Shown here piece by piece: positions 25,760 to 33,962 of a DNA stretch of 64,000 bases. This DNA is from Winogradskyella endarachnes (lineage in GTDB: Bacteria; Bacteroidota; Bacteroidia; Flavobacteriales; Flavobacteriaceae): contig NZ_WOWS01000003.1 in NCBI RefSeq assembly GCF_009741275.1, positions 496,001-560,000 of the forward strand, written 5' to 3'. The notes under the pieces were generated by a model. That model worked only from the letters and a program-made list of their open reading frames with translations, did no database searches and was not told the origin of the DNA. The position numbers and the translations under genes are program-made. How positions within the stretch are numbered: position 1 is the stretch's first letter; each line of letters begins with the position of its first letter.

Positions 25760-25777
25760 TCCGAAAACGATTTCGGA
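25760..25777. promoter_or_regulatory. Second palindrome in the paaE leader
   Basis: TCCGAAA-ACGA-TTTCGGA, 7-base perfect arms, 39 bases before the paaE ATG. It could be a leader hairpin or a second protein-binding site; it has no T run, so it is not a terminator. Confidence 0.5.
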
Positions 25778-25815
25778 TAAATCTTTAAAAATTAAGTAAT
25801 AGATAATAACTGTTA

Positions 25816-26889
25816 ATGGCAGAGTTTTATAAATTAGGAATTAAAGACATTTACAAAGAGACAGAAGATACTTCTGTAGTTTCTTTTAATATTCCAGAAG
25901 CGTTGGAGAAGGAATTTAAATTCCGTCAAGGACAACATCTAACGCTTAAAGCAGATATTAATGGCGAAGATATTCGGCGTTCATACTCACTCTGTACAGG
26001 TCCAAACGATAACAAGTGGCAAGTTGCGGTTAAACAAATTCCAGGTGGTAAGTTTTCAACGTTTGTGAATAATGAATTGAAAGTTGGAGACGAACTAGAA
26101 GTTATGTCACCAAGCGGAACTTTTGGCATAGAGTGCAATCCTAATGAATCAAAAAACTATCTTTTTTTTGCAGCAGGAAGCGGCATCACGCCAATACTTT
26201 CAATGCTAAAAGCACATTTATCTGCAGAGCCTAATGCCACGTGTAAGTTGTTTTATGTAAATAAAACCGCAAAATCCATTATCTTTAAGGAAGCCTTGGA
26301 GCAGCTTAGAAACACCTATTTCGGTAGATTAGAAATCTATTATTTCTTAACCAAAGAAAAGCGCGATATTGAGCTGTTTAATGGGCGTTTTGATGACGAA
26401 AAAATGGAAGTACTAACAAAAACGTTTATCGATATTCCAGATACAAACGAAGTGTTTCTTTGTGGTCCAGAAAAAATGGTACACTTCGTAAGTGAGTATT
26501 TAATAAACGCAGGATTACCAAAAGAATTAGTGCATTTTGAGTTATTTGTAACAGGATTGTCAGAAGAAGACATAAAACGTGCAGAACGTTTAGCACAGCA
26601 AGATGTTGAAGGTACTGAAGTAATCATTGTAGATGGAGGAAAAGAATTCGCCTTCACAATGACCAAAGAATACGATAATATTTTAGATGCTGCACTAGGA
26701 GCAGGAGCAGATTTACCATTTGCTTGTAAAGGTGGTGTTTGTAGCACCTGCAAATGCGAAGTTAAAGAAGGAACAGTAGAAATGAAAATAAATTACGCGT
26801 TAGACGATAAAGAAGTCTCTCAAAATTTGGTACTTAGCTGTCAAGCAGTTCCAACATCAGATAAAGTAGTTGTCGATTTCGATGTATAA
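25816..26889 (+). CDS. paaE: Phenylacetyl-CoA epoxidase reductase subunit
   Basis: 357 residues; passes electrons from NAD(P)H to the di-iron epoxidase PaaABC. Domain order: FAD-binding barrel with RRSYSLCTGP near residue 55, NAD-binding domain with FFAAGSGITPILSM near residue 115 and FLCGPEKMV near 215, then a plant-type 2Fe-2S ferredoxin with CKGGVCSTCKCEVKEG near residue 305 and the fourth Cys in LSCQAV. Normal length for PaaE (called PaaK in other naming systems). It is the first gene of the operon here, ahead of paaA, and follows the TetR operator region. Confidence 0.96.
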   Translation: MAEFYKLGIKDIYKETEDTSVVSFNIPEALEKEFKFRQGQHLTLKADINGEDIRRSYSLCTGPNDNKWQVAVKQIPGGKFSTFVNNELKVGDELEVMSPSGTFGIECNPNESKNYLFFAAGSGITPILSMLKAHLSAEPNATCKLFYVNKTAKSIIFKEALEQLRNTYFGRLEIYYFLTKEKRDIELFNGRFDDEKMEVLTKTFIDIPDTNEVFLCGPEKMVHFVSEYLINAGLPKELVHFELFVTGLSEEDIKRAERLAQQDVEGTEVIIVDGGKEFAFTMTKEYDNILDAALGAGADLPFACKGGVCSTCKCEVKEGTVEMKINYALDDKEVSQNLVLSCQAVPTSDKVVVDFDV

Positions 26890-26901
26890 ATAAGATTTGT
26901 C

Positions 26902-26921
26902 ATTCCTGCGTAGGCAGGAAT
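26902..26921. repeat. Family A hairpin repeat (ATTCCTGC-N4-GCAGGAAT)
   Basis: Palindrome with 8-base arms between paaE and paaA, flanked by GTC and CCAT. Four other clear copies lie at 28388, 41456, 41502 and 42886. Downstream of it, about 26958-26994, is a low-complexity stretch of AGCTAAAGGCC-like words. Confidence 0.85.
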
Positions 26922-26997
26922 CCATAATACTTTGAAAAAGAAAAGTTAGAGTTCAACAAGCTAAAGGCCAATAGCCAACAGCTAAAAGCTTAAAAAA

Positions 26998-27954
26998 ATG
27001 AGTGAAGAACAAATAAAAAATCTAGAAGCCCAATTCGAAGCACGTATCGCAAGAGACGAAAAAATCGAACCAAAAGATTGGATGCCAGAAAAATATCGTA
27101 AAACGCATATTAGGCAAATGTCGCAACACGCACATTCCGAAATTGTAGGTATGTTACCAGAAGGTAACTGGATTACTAGAGCACCTTCATTACGTCGCAA
27201 AGTGGCATTGCTTGCAAAAGTACAAGACGAAGCCGGACACGGTTTATATCTATATTCAGCAACCGAAACTTTAGGTGTCTCTAGAGAAGAAATGTACGAG
27301 CAATTACACAAAGGTAAAGCAAAATATTCATCCATATTTAATTACCCAACCATTACATGGGCAGATATGGGAGCCATAGGTTGGTTAGTAGATGGTGCAG
27401 CAATTATCAATCAAGTACCATTGTGTAATACTTCTTATGGACCATATGCAAGAGCAATGATTCGTGTGTGTAAGGAAGAAAGTTTTCATCAACGTCAAGG
27501 GTATGAAATTATGCTAAAGCTTTGCAATGGCACACCAGAGCAAAAAGAAATGGCACAAGATGCATTAAACCGTTGGTGGTGGCCAAGCTTAATGATGTTA
27601 GGTCCTACGGATGCCGAGTCTATTCACACCGAACAATCCATGAAATGGAAATTAAAACGTAAGTCTAATGACGATTTGCGTCAGCAATTTATAGACCAAA
27701 CGGTTCCGCAAGCTGATATTTTAGGACTTACAATTCCAGATTCAGATTTAAAATGGAATGAAGAACGTCAAAGCTATGACTTTGGAGAAATCAATTGGGA
27801 TGAGTTCTGGCAAGTTGTAAAAGGTCATGGCCCAATGAATAAAGTACGTATGAAAGCAAGAGTTGACGCATGGGAGAATGGAAAATGGGTTAGAGATGCA
27901 GCAATGGCTCATGCCGAAAAGAAACAAGAACGAAAAGAGAAACTAGCTATGTAA
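26998..27954 (+). CDS. paaA: Phenylacetyl-CoA 1,2-epoxidase catalytic subunit
   Basis: 318 residues; the di-iron subunit that inserts oxygen across the ring of phenylacetyl-CoA. The ferritin-like iron ligands appear in [25 protein letters not shown] and [14 protein letters not shown], i.e. two E..H style motifs in the expected order. Length is normal. It is followed by paaB, paaC and paaD. The C-terminal 20 residues are Lys/Glu/Arg-rich, which looks like a lineage tail. Confidence 0.97.
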   Translation: MSEEQIKNLEAQFEARIARDEKIEPKDWMPEKYRKTHIRQMSQHAHSEIVGMLPEGNWITRAPSLRRKVALLAKVQDEAGHGLYLYSATETLGVSREEMYEQLHKGKAKYSSIFNYPTITWADMGAIGWLVDGAAIINQVPLCNTSYGPYARAMIRVCKEESFHQRQGYEIMLKLCNGTPEQKEMAQDALNRWWWPSLMMLGPTDAESIHTEQSMKWKLKRKSNDDLRQQFIDQTVPQADILGLTIPDSDLKWNEERQSYDFGEINWDEFWQVVKGHGPMNKVRMKARVDAWENGKWVRDAAMAHAEKKQERKEKLAM

Positions 27955-27980
27955 TAACACTTAATGCGCTTAGGTGTATT

Positions 27981-28010
27981 GTCCCCTAGAGGGGACTTTA
28001 GGGGTGTTTT
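27981..28010 (+). repeat. Family B repeat (hairpin plus GGGG tail)
   Basis: Hairpin GTCCCCTAGAGGGGAC followed by TTTAGGGGTGTTTT, between paaA and paaB. Same family at 28445 and 31727; a variant with CTTCCCC/GGGGAAG lies at 29321, 29397, 40491 and 43415. Confidence 0.85.
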
Positions 28011-28037
28011 TAAAATATGTAAAAAAATCAACTTAAA

Positions 28038-28322
28038 ATGAGTAAAAACTGGCCACTTTGGGAAGTCTTCGTAAGAAGCAAAAACGGATTAGAACACAGA
28101 CACTGCGGAAGCTTACACGCAGCAGATGCAGAAATGGCATTAGAAAATGCAAGAGATGTCTATACAAGACGAAGCGAAGGTGTAAGTATTTGGGTGGTAG
28201 AATCTAAGCACATTACAGCATCTAACCCAGAAAACAATGGCGAAATGTTTGAGCCTGCTCAAGATAAAGTATATCGTCATCCAACATTTTACGATTTACC
28301 AGATGAAGTAAAGCATATGTAA
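28038..28322 (+). CDS. paaB: Phenylacetyl-CoA epoxidase subunit PaaB
   Basis: 94-residue small structural subunit needed for an active epoxidase complex. WPLWEVFVRSKNGLEHRHCG at the N-terminus, HAADAEMALENARDVYTRR and SIWVVES are typical of PaaB. Length is normal. The gene is framed by repeats on both sides. Confidence 0.95.
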   Translation: MSKNWPLWEVFVRSKNGLEHRHCGSLHAADAEMALENARDVYTRRSEGVSIWVVESKHITASNPENNGEMFEPAQDKVYRHPTFYDLPDEVKHM

Positions 28323-28363
28323 TTTGAGCTATGCTCAAATTACAATTCCCGTGAAAACGGGAA
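28321..28363 (+). repeat. Two adjacent hairpins after paaB
   Basis: AATTTGAGC-TAT-GCTCAAATT (28321-28341) overlaps the paaB stop codon, and TTCCCGT-GAAA-ACGGGAA (28346-28363) follows after 4 bases. Neither ends in a T run, so they are unlikely to be terminators; they probably stabilise the mRNA end or derive from mobile repeats. The gap 28323-28565 holds only repeats and no gene. Confidence 0.75.
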
Positions 28364-28387
28364 ACTCATAAATTAAAACGAACTGTC

Positions 28388-28407
28388 ATTCCTGCACAAG
28401 CAGGAAT
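28388..28407. repeat. Family A hairpin repeat
   Basis: ATTCCTGC-ACAA-GCAGGAAT with flanking GTC and CTCAT, in the paaB-paaC gap. Confidence 0.85.
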
Positions 28408-28444
28408 CTCATGAATTGAAAAACATATTTTGATACTTAAGATT

Positions 28445-28472
28445 GTCCCCTTGAGGGGACTTTAAGGGTGTT
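28445..28472 (+). repeat. Family B repeat
   Basis: Hairpin GTCCCCTTGAGGGGAC then TTTAAGGGTGTT, in the paaB-paaC gap; nearly identical to the copies at 27981 and 31727. Confidence 0.85.
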
Positions 28473-28565
28473 AAAACTTGAATAATTAAATTTTGAAAGT
28501 ATAGTGAAACTACTAATTGATTGTCTTCGACTTCATATTAGAATTCAATTTCAATTTAAAATACA

Positions 28566-29318
28566 ATGAATAAGAATTTATACAAATACTTACTTGGCAT
28601 CGCAGATAATTCACTTATTCTCGGTCAGAGATTAGGAGAGCTATGTGGTCACGGCCCAAGTTTAGAAACCGATATCGCGTGCACCAATATGTCACTAGAT
28701 TTACTAGGGCAAGTGCGTAGTTATTATCAATATGCAGCAAAGATAGCAGGCGATGGCAGAACAGAAGATGATATCGCAATGCTTCGTAAAGAACGTGAAT
28801 ACTTCAATGTTTTATTGGTAGAGCAACCAAATACCGATTTTGGGTACACAATGGCAAGACAATTCTTATTCGATGTATATCATTTTTTAATGCTAACCGA
28901 ATTGGAAAAAAGTACCGATTTAAACTTATCAGCTATTGCAAAAAAATCCATCAAGGAAGTGAGTTACCACAAGCGTTTCTCATCCGATTGGATAAAGCGA
29001 TTAGGAGATGGTACAGAGGAAAGCCACAAGCGTATTCAAACCGCAATAAATGATTTATGGACGTATACCGATGAGTTATTCCATCAAACCGAAGCTGATA
29101 AAGCTATGGTTGCTGAAGGCGTTGGAGTAGATGTCACTAAATTAAAAGGCGCTTATTACGAAGAAGTAAATGCAGTTTTAGAAGAAGCAACGTTAAGCGT
29201 TCCAGAAAGCAAATACTTTCAAAAAGGAGGAAAGCAAGGCATTCATACCGAACATATGGGTTACTTGCTAGCCGATTTACAATATATGCAACGCGCCTAT
29301 CCAAATATGGAATGGTAA
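28566..29318 (+). CDS. paaC: Phenylacetyl-CoA epoxidase structural subunit PaaC
   Basis: 250 residues with a ferritin-like fold that pairs with PaaA but lacks catalytic iron. IADNSLILGQRLGELCGHGP at the N-terminus, LDLLGQVRSYYQYA, and the C-terminal GIHTEHMGYLLADLQYMQR are strong PaaC marks. Normal length. It sits between repeat-filled gaps. Confidence 0.96.
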   Translation: MNKNLYKYLLGIADNSLILGQRLGELCGHGPSLETDIACTNMSLDLLGQVRSYYQYAAKIAGDGRTEDDIAMLRKEREYFNVLLVEQPNTDFGYTMARQFLFDVYHFLMLTELEKSTDLNLSAIAKKSIKEVSYHKRFSSDWIKRLGDGTEESHKRIQTAINDLWTYTDELFHQTEADKAMVAEGVGVDVTKLKGAYYEEVNAVLEEATLSVPESKYFQKGGKQGIHTEHMGYLLADLQYMQRAYPNMEW

Positions 29319-29320
29319 AA

Positions 29321-29351
29321 AGCCCATCTCAGTCTTCCCAAAGGGAAGAAG
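29321..29351 (-). repeat. Family B repeat, inverted, before paaD
   Basis: Reverse complement begins TCTTCCCTTTGGGAAG and ends GATGGGCT. It faces the copy at 29397 that lies inside paaD, so the two can pair with the paaD start codon in the loop. Confidence 0.75.
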
Positions 29352-29357
29352 AAAAAT

Positions 29358-29894
29358 ATGAGTAAGGAAAATCAAATATTACAGTCGAGTGATAACTCTT
29401 CCCCTTTGGGGAAGGTGGATGGGGTTCTAGTTCCGATATTAGAGTCTATTTCAGACCCAGAAATCCCAGTGTTATCCATTATGGATATGGGAGTGGTGCG
29501 TTCTGCGATTATCGAAAATGATATTGTAAAAATCGAAATCACACCAACTTACAGTGGCTGTCCTGCAATGGATGTTATCGGAGATGATATCAAACGCGCA
29601 ATGCAAAAAGCAGGTTATACAGCTGAAGTAGATTTGATTTTACATCCAGCTTGGACAACCGATTGGATTACACCAAGAGGCCGTAAAGCACTAGAAGAAT
29701 ACGGAATTGCAGCACCTCTAAATGCAGAAGCAGATAAAGACCTGCTATTAAACGGAAAACGATTAGTAAAATGTACTAATTGTGGTTCCACAAATACAAG
29801 ATTAGTAAGTCAGTTTGGTTCTACAGCATGCAAAGCACAATTTCAGTGCAACGATTGCCAAGAACCTTTTGACTATTTTAAATGTTTAAAGTGA
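29358..29894 (+). CDS. paaD: Phenylacetyl-CoA epoxidase accessory protein PaaD
   Basis: 178 residues; a DUF59/MIP18-type maturation protein thought to help build iron centres. DPEIPVLSIMDMGVVRSAII and TPTYSGCPAMDVI form the core; a C-terminal zinc-ribbon-like part has CTNCGSTNTRLV and CNDCQEPFDYFKC. Residues 14-23 (SSPLGKVDGV) are encoded by a family B repeat read in frame, between a poorly conserved N-terminus and the core. The start ATG 29358 fits the spacing; a later start past the repeat is possible. Confidence 0.95.
   Translation: MSKENQILQSSDNSSPLGKVDGVLVPILESISDPEIPVLSIMDMGVVRSAIIENDIVKIEITPTYSGCPAMDVIGDDIKRAMQKAGYTAEVDLILHPAWTTDWITPRGRKALEEYGIAAPLNAEADKDLLLNGKRLVKCTNCGSTNTRLVSQFGSTACKAQFQCNDCQEPFDYFKCLK
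29397..29426 (+). repeat. Family B repeat inside paaD
   Basis: TCTTCCCCTTTGGGGAAG then GTGGATGGGGTT, 30 bases, a multiple of three, translated as SSPLGKVDGV with no stop. Confidence 0.85.
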
Positions 29895-29901
29895 CAACTT
29901 G

Positions 29902-29936
29902 TTGTCATCCTGAACTCGTTTCAGGATCTCATTAAG
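29902..29936. repeat. Family C repeat (TCCTGAA-N5-TTCAGGA)
   Basis: GTCATCCTGAACTCGTTTCA-type element with 7-base arms between paaD and paaG; second copy at 30742. Confidence 0.85.
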
Positions 29937-29954
29937 ATTAATAATTATAAAATT

Positions 29955-30734
29955 ATGAGTTCAATAGAACTAAAAATAGAAAACCAAATAGCAACCATCA
30001 CGCTTAACAGACCAGAAGTATTTAATAGTATAAATAGAGAAATGGCATTTCTATTTCAAGATACTTTAGATGCTTGCGAAACAAATGCAGACGTTAGAGC
30101 CATTGTAATCACAGGAGCAGGAAAAGCATTTTGTGCTGGTCAAGACTTAAAAGAAGTTACAGACCCAGACTTAAATCCAGGTTTTAAAAAAATACTAGAC
30201 GAGCATTATAATCCAATTATCACCAGAATTCGAGCAATTAAAAAACCAATTATTGCAGCAGTCAATGGTGTAGCAGCTGGAGCAGGAGCAAACATCGCAT
30301 TGGCTTGTGATATTGTTGTGGCTCATGAAAAAGTAAGTTTTATTCAGGCATTTAGTTTAATAGGTTTGATTCCTGATAGCGCAGGAACTTTCTTTTTACC
30401 TAGACTTATTGGTTTTCAAAAAGCATTAGCATTAGCAATGTTAGGAGATAAAGTGTCTGCCGATGAAGCCGAAAAAATGGGAATGATTTACAAAGTATTG
30501 CCATTAGAAAGTTTTGAAGAAGACGTGAGTAAATTAGCCTTAAAACTCGCTAATATGCCAACATTAGCTTTAGGAAAAATTAAGGAAGCGTTTAATCAAT
30601 CCTTAACCAATAATTTAGAAGAACAATTAGCATTAGAATCTAAATTACAGATAGAAGCAGCAATTACTAATGATTATGCAGAAGGCGCTGCAGCATTTAT
30701 TGAAAAAAGAAAACCAAATTTTAAAGGAAACTGA
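29955..30734 (+). CDS. paaG: 1,2-epoxyphenylacetyl-CoA isomerase (PaaG-type crotonase)
   Basis: 259 residues of the crotonase superfamily. AFCAGQDLKEV near residue 60 and GVAAGAGANIALACDI near residue 110 form the oxyanion hole; LIGLIPDSAGTFFLPRLIG carries the Asp typical of isomerase members rather than the double Glu of true hydratases. PaaG converts the epoxide to the oxepin and also shifts a double bond later in the pathway. Position right after paaABCD supports the assignment. Confidence 0.88.
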   Translation: MSSIELKIENQIATITLNRPEVFNSINREMAFLFQDTLDACETNADVRAIVITGAGKAFCAGQDLKEVTDPDLNPGFKKILDEHYNPIITRIRAIKKPIIAAVNGVAAGAGANIALACDIVVAHEKVSFIQAFSLIGLIPDSAGTFFLPRLIGFQKALALAMLGDKVSADEAEKMGMIYKVLPLESFEEDVSKLALKLANMPTLALGKIKEAFNQSLTNNLEEQLALESKLQIEAAITNDYAEGAAAFIEKRKPNFKGN

Positions 30735-30741
30735 CAATTTA

Positions 30742-30775
30742 TTGTCATCCTGAACTTGATTCAGGATCTTATCAA
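30742..30775. repeat. Family C repeat
   Basis: TCCTGAA-CTTGA-TTCAGGA with the same GTCA and TCTTATC flanks as the copy at 29902, filling the gap to the next gene. Confidence 0.85.
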
Positions 30776-30777
30776 AT

Positions 30778-31713
30778 ATGAATAAACAAACTCTCATACA
30801 AACCCATAACAGAATAAAACCATTTATTCATAAAACACCTGTGTTAACATCAAAGTTATTAGATGAAATAGCAGGTTGTAATTTGTTTTTTAAATGCGAG
30901 AATTTTCAAAAAATGGGAGCCTTTAAAATGCGAGGAGCCGCCAATGCCATTTTATCACTTTCTGACGAAGAAAGACAAAGAGGTGTAGTAACACATTCGT
31001 CTGGAAACTTTGCGCAAGCGGTTTCATTAGCAGCTCAAAAATTGGGAGTTAAGGCTTACATTGTTATGCCCAAAAACGCACCACAAGTAAAAAAGAATGC
31101 TGTGAAAACCTATGGTGGTGAAATCATAGAATGCGAATCTACACCTCAGGCAAGAGAAGCTATGGCTAATAAAATTAAGGAAGAAAAAGGAGCCTCATTT
31201 TTACATCCATCAAATCAAGATGAAGTCATATACGGTAACGCAACAGCAGCAATGGAGTTGTTAGAGGAGCATCCTAATCTTGATGTAATTATTACACCAG
31301 TTGGAGGTGGTGGATTATTAGCAGGTACAGCTTTGGCTGTTAATCAGTTTGTACCAAATTGCAAAATAATAGGCGCAGAACCAATGGAAGTCGATGATGC
31401 GTATCGTTCTTTAAAATCAGGTAAGATTGAAAAAAACGAAAGTACAAATACCATTGCAGATGGTTTAAAAACCTACTTAGGTGACCGTAATTTTCCAATT
31501 ATAAAAACTTTGGTAGACAAGATTATCAGAGTTGAAGAACAAGAAATTAAAGAGGCTATGCAACTCATTTGGGAACGCATGAAAATAATTGTAGAGCCAT
31601 CAAGCGCAGTAGCTTTTGCTGCTGTTTTAAAAAATAAAGAAGAATTTAAAAATAAGAGCGTCGGAATCATCATTTCTGGCGGAAATGTAGACTTAAAAAA
31701 TCTACCATTTTAA
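30778..31713 (+). CDS. PLP-dependent threonine/serine dehydratase or serine racemase-like
   Basis: 311 residues of fold-type II PLP enzymes. The Lys that binds PLP is in GAFKMRGAAN near residue 52; SSGNFAQAVSLAA is the substrate loop and TPVGGGGLLAGTALA the phosphate loop. There is no C-terminal ACT domain, so it is not the feedback-regulated biosynthetic threonine deaminase. Close relatives include catabolic threonine dehydratase and serine racemase, which cannot be told apart by eye. Its place in the middle of the paa operon is unexpected, since the pathway has no step for it. Repeats flank it on both sides. Confidence 0.85.
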   Translation: MNKQTLIQTHNRIKPFIHKTPVLTSKLLDEIAGCNLFFKCENFQKMGAFKMRGAANAILSLSDEERQRGVVTHSSGNFAQAVSLAAQKLGVKAYIVMPKNAPQVKKNAVKTYGGEIIECESTPQAREAMANKIKEEKGASFLHPSNQDEVIYGNATAAMELLEEHPNLDVIITPVGGGGLLAGTALAVNQFVPNCKIIGAEPMEVDDAYRSLKSGKIEKNESTNTIADGLKTYLGDRNFPIIKTLVDKIIRVEEQEIKEAMQLIWERMKIIVEPSSAVAFAAVLKNKEEFKNKSVGIIISGGNVDLKNLPF

Positions 31714-31726
31714 AAGTCTCAGTAAT

Positions 31727-31756
31727 GACCCCTTGAGGGGACTTTAGGGGTGTTTT
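31727..31756 (+). repeat. Family B repeat
   Basis: GACCCCTTGAGGGGAC-like hairpin followed by TTTAGGGGTGTTTT, almost the same as the copy at 27981. Confidence 0.85.
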
Positions 31757-31784
31757 AGAAAAAGTTGAATACGAATTGAATAGT

Positions 31785-31811
31785 CCTGCAAGGTTTTAAA
31801 AACCTTGTAGG
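31785..31811. repeat. Family D hairpin (CCTGCAAGG...CCTTGTAGG)
   Basis: Arms CCTGCAAGGTTTT / AACCTTGTAGG around AAA. Second copy at 38724. Confidence 0.8.
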
Positions 31812-31859
31812 AATAAATTTAAGTTTAATTAAAAGTTACTCACTTTCGTGGGCATTTAT

Positions 31860-33014
31860 ATGAACATAGGAATAATAGGTTCAGGAACAATGGGAAGCGG
31901 TATCGCTCAAGTAGCGGCAACTGCAGGTTGTTGCGTAAAATTATACGACACCAACCATGCGGCTTTAGATAAAGCTAAAGCAAGCCTTGAAAAAATATTA
32001 AATAGACTCATTGAAAAAGGTCGAATAGATGCTGAAGAAAAAAACAGAATTCAGTCAAATATCACCTATGTCGATAGTCTAAAAGCATTAGCAGATTCAA
32101 ATCTTACGATTGAAGCTATCGTCGAAAATATCGATATCAAGAAGAAAGTCTTTTCAGAATTAGAAAGCTATGTGGCGGATGATTGTATCATTGCATCAAA
32201 TACATCGAGTTTATCCATAGCATCCATAGCATCATCATTGCAAAAACCGGAGCGTTGTATCGGAATTCACTTTTTCAACCCAGCACCATTAATGAAATTA
32301 GTTGAGGTCATTCCAGCAGTGCAAACTTCAAAAGCAGTTTTAGACAAATCGGTTGAAATCATAAAAGGTTGGAAGAAAACAGTAGCTGTTGCCAAGGATA
32401 CACCTGGTTTTATCGTAAACCGTGTAGCGCGACCATTTTACGGAGAAGCTTTAAGAATTTACGAAGAAGGCATTGCTGATTTTGAAACCATAGACCATAG
32501 TTTAAAAACATTAGGAGGTTTCAGAATGGGACCATTCGAATTAATGGATTTTATTGGCAATGATGTTAATTACACAGTTACGGAAACCGTATTTACAGCC
32601 TTTTATTTCGACCCAAGGTACAAACCGAGTTTTACACAAAAGCGTTTAAGTGAAGCAGGCTATTTAGGAAGAAAAACAGGAAAAGGTTACTATGATTATT
32701 CTGAAGGTGCTGTAAAGCAAGAACCAAAAGAAGATAGCGAATTAGCACAAACCATTTTCGACCGTGTTTTAGTAATGTTAATCAACGAAGCAGCAGACGC
32801 TTTGTTTTTAAACATTGCTTCAGCAGAAGATATAGACAACGCAATGACCAAAGGTGTAAATTATCCAAAAGGATTATTGGCTTGGGCAGACGAAAAAGGT
32901 ATTGATTGGTGTGTAAATAAGTTAGACGAATTATATAATGAATATCATGAAGATAGGTACCGTTGTAGTCCATTATTACGAAAAATGAATAGAAAAAATA
33001 AAACATTTTTTTAA
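31860..33014 (+). CDS. paaH: 3-hydroxyacyl-CoA dehydrogenase
   Basis: 384 residues; oxidises 3-hydroxyadipyl-CoA to 3-oxoadipyl-CoA in the last part of the paa pathway. The NAD-binding GIIGSGTMGSGIAQ is at the N-terminus, ASNTSSLSIASIA and the catalytic His in IGIHFFNPAPLMKLVEVI follow, with the substrate-binding helical domain KDTPGFIVNRVARPFYGEA and a second C-terminal helical repeat. Frame opens at a GTG (31848), but the ATG at 31860 begins directly with the Rossmann strand and is preferred. Confidence 0.93.
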   Translation: MNIGIIGSGTMGSGIAQVAATAGCCVKLYDTNHAALDKAKASLEKILNRLIEKGRIDAEEKNRIQSNITYVDSLKALADSNLTIEAIVENIDIKKKVFSELESYVADDCIIASNTSSLSIASIASSLQKPERCIGIHFFNPAPLMKLVEVIPAVQTSKAVLDKSVEIIKGWKKTVAVAKDTPGFIVNRVARPFYGEALRIYEEGIADFETIDHSLKTLGGFRMGPFELMDFIGNDVNYTVTETVFTAFYFDPRYKPSFTQKRLSEAGYLGRKTGKGYYDYSEGAVKQEPKEDSELAQTIFDRVLVMLINEAADALFLNIASAEDIDNAMTKGVNYPKGLLAWADEKGIDWCVNKLDELYNEYHEDRYRCSPLLRKMNRKNKTFF

Positions 33015-33019
33015 ATAAC

Positions 33020-33114
33020 GTCAGTTCGAGTGAAATTGCTTTTTCTGCAATTTTGTATCGAGAACAAGCGAAACTTCTCGATACAATTTTCTGTCGAAAA
33101 TCACTCGAAGTGAC
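33020..33114. repeat. Family E long inverted-repeat element
   Basis: 95-base element with ends GTCAGTTCGAGTGA and TCACTCGAAGTGAC, and a strong inner hairpin TTGTATCGAGA / TCTCGATACAA (33053-33085). It fills the gap between paaH and paaI. A second copy in the opposite direction lies at 42719. Confidence 0.85.
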
Positions 33115-33124
33115 AAATTGAAAT

Positions 33125-33535
33125 ATGAAAGGAGAACAAATTCCACATAAAATGTTAAGTCAAGATGCATTCAGTACTTGGTTAGGCATCGAAATCTTAG
33201 AATGCGAAATTGGTCGTTGTCGCGTGGCAATGACGGTTCGGAATGAAATGCTTAATAGTATGGGAAAAGCACATGGAGGCATCAGTTATGCATTGGCAGA
33301 CACAGCTTTCGGATTTGCGGCCAATACACATGGCAAATATGCAGTGTCAATAGAAACGAGTATAAATCATATTGAAGCATTAAATGAAGGGGATTATTTG
33401 GTAGCAGAATCAGTAATAGAAAACGTAAAAAACAGACTCGGATTTAATATCGTAGAGGTAAAACGAGGTGATGAACTGGTAGCCCTTTTTAAAGGTGTTG
33501 TTTATCGCACTCAAAAGGATTGGGAAGATTCATAG
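33125..33535 (+). CDS. paaI: PaaI-type hotdog-fold thioesterase
   Basis: 136 residues. HGGISYALADTAFGFAAN around residue 55 contains the Gly and Asp of the hotdog thioesterase active site. It is thought to hydrolyse ring-hydroxylated or stalled phenylacetyl-CoA intermediates to free CoA. Normal length. The stop codon is the point where the next repeat begins. Confidence 0.93.
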   Translation: MKGEQIPHKMLSQDAFSTWLGIEILECEIGRCRVAMTVRNEMLNSMGKAHGGISYALADTAFGFAANTHGKYAVSIETSINHIEALNEGDYLVAESVIENVKNRLGFNIVEVKRGDELVALFKGVVYRTQKDWEDS

Positions 33536-33557
33536 GTATGAGACTTGAGGTATGAGG
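33534..33557 (+). repeat. Family G repeat, left copy (GAGGTATGAGG words)
   Basis: AGGTATGAGACTTGAGGTAT-type sequence starting in the paaI stop codon. An inverted, imperfect copy lies at 33979, on the other side of the four-helix-bundle gene. Confidence 0.7.
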
Positions 33558-33581
33558 AATGTGGTAAAAAAGAAAATTAAT

Positions 33582-33962
33582 ATGAGAAAATCAAAATATC
33601 ATTTTAAGTTTGAGGATTTGACCGTATATACTAAAGCAATGGAATATGGAGAAGTTGTAAATAGAATGGTTAAAAAGTTTCCAAAAGATGAACGATTTGA
33701 ATTATCCTCTCAATTCAAAAGAGCAGCAGATTCAATAGCATTAAATATTGCAGAAGGCTCTAGTGGAACTGACAAACAATTCTATAATTATTTAGGTAAT
33801 GCCTGGCATAGTGCTCATGAGTGCGTTTCTTGTAGTTCAAAAGCTCAAATGAGAAATTATATCTCAAGTGATGAAGATGAAGATAATAGAAGATTAATTA
33901 CTGAACTATCAAAAATGATTACATCATTAAGAGTTACTATTTCAAAAAGAATAAACAAATGA
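33582..33962 (+). CDS. Four-helix-bundle protein (23S rRNA intervening-sequence / Avd-like family)
   Basis: 126 residues. FEDLTVYTKAMEYGEVVNRM, then ELSSQFKRAADSIALNIAEG are the signature of the four-helix-bundle family first found inside 23S rRNA intervening sequences and related to the Avd accessory protein of diversity-generating retroelements. No reverse transcriptase or variable repeat is nearby. The frame opens at 33552, but those first codons derive from the flanking repeat, so ATG 33582 is preferred. Its stop overlaps the paaJ start by 4 bases (ATGA). A foreign cassette in the operon is likely. Confidence 0.9.
   Translation: MRKSKYHFKFEDLTVYTKAMEYGEVVNRMVKKFPKDERFELSSQFKRAADSIALNIAEGSSGTDKQFYNYLGNAWHSAHECVSCSSKAQMRNYISSDEDEDNRRLITELSKMITSLRVTISKRINK

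Noticed and set aside
33582..33962. Diversity-generating retroelement suggested by the Avd-like four-helix-bundle protein
   Set aside because: No reverse transcriptase, template repeat or variable repeat was found nearby; the family also occurs alone in many Bacteroidetes.
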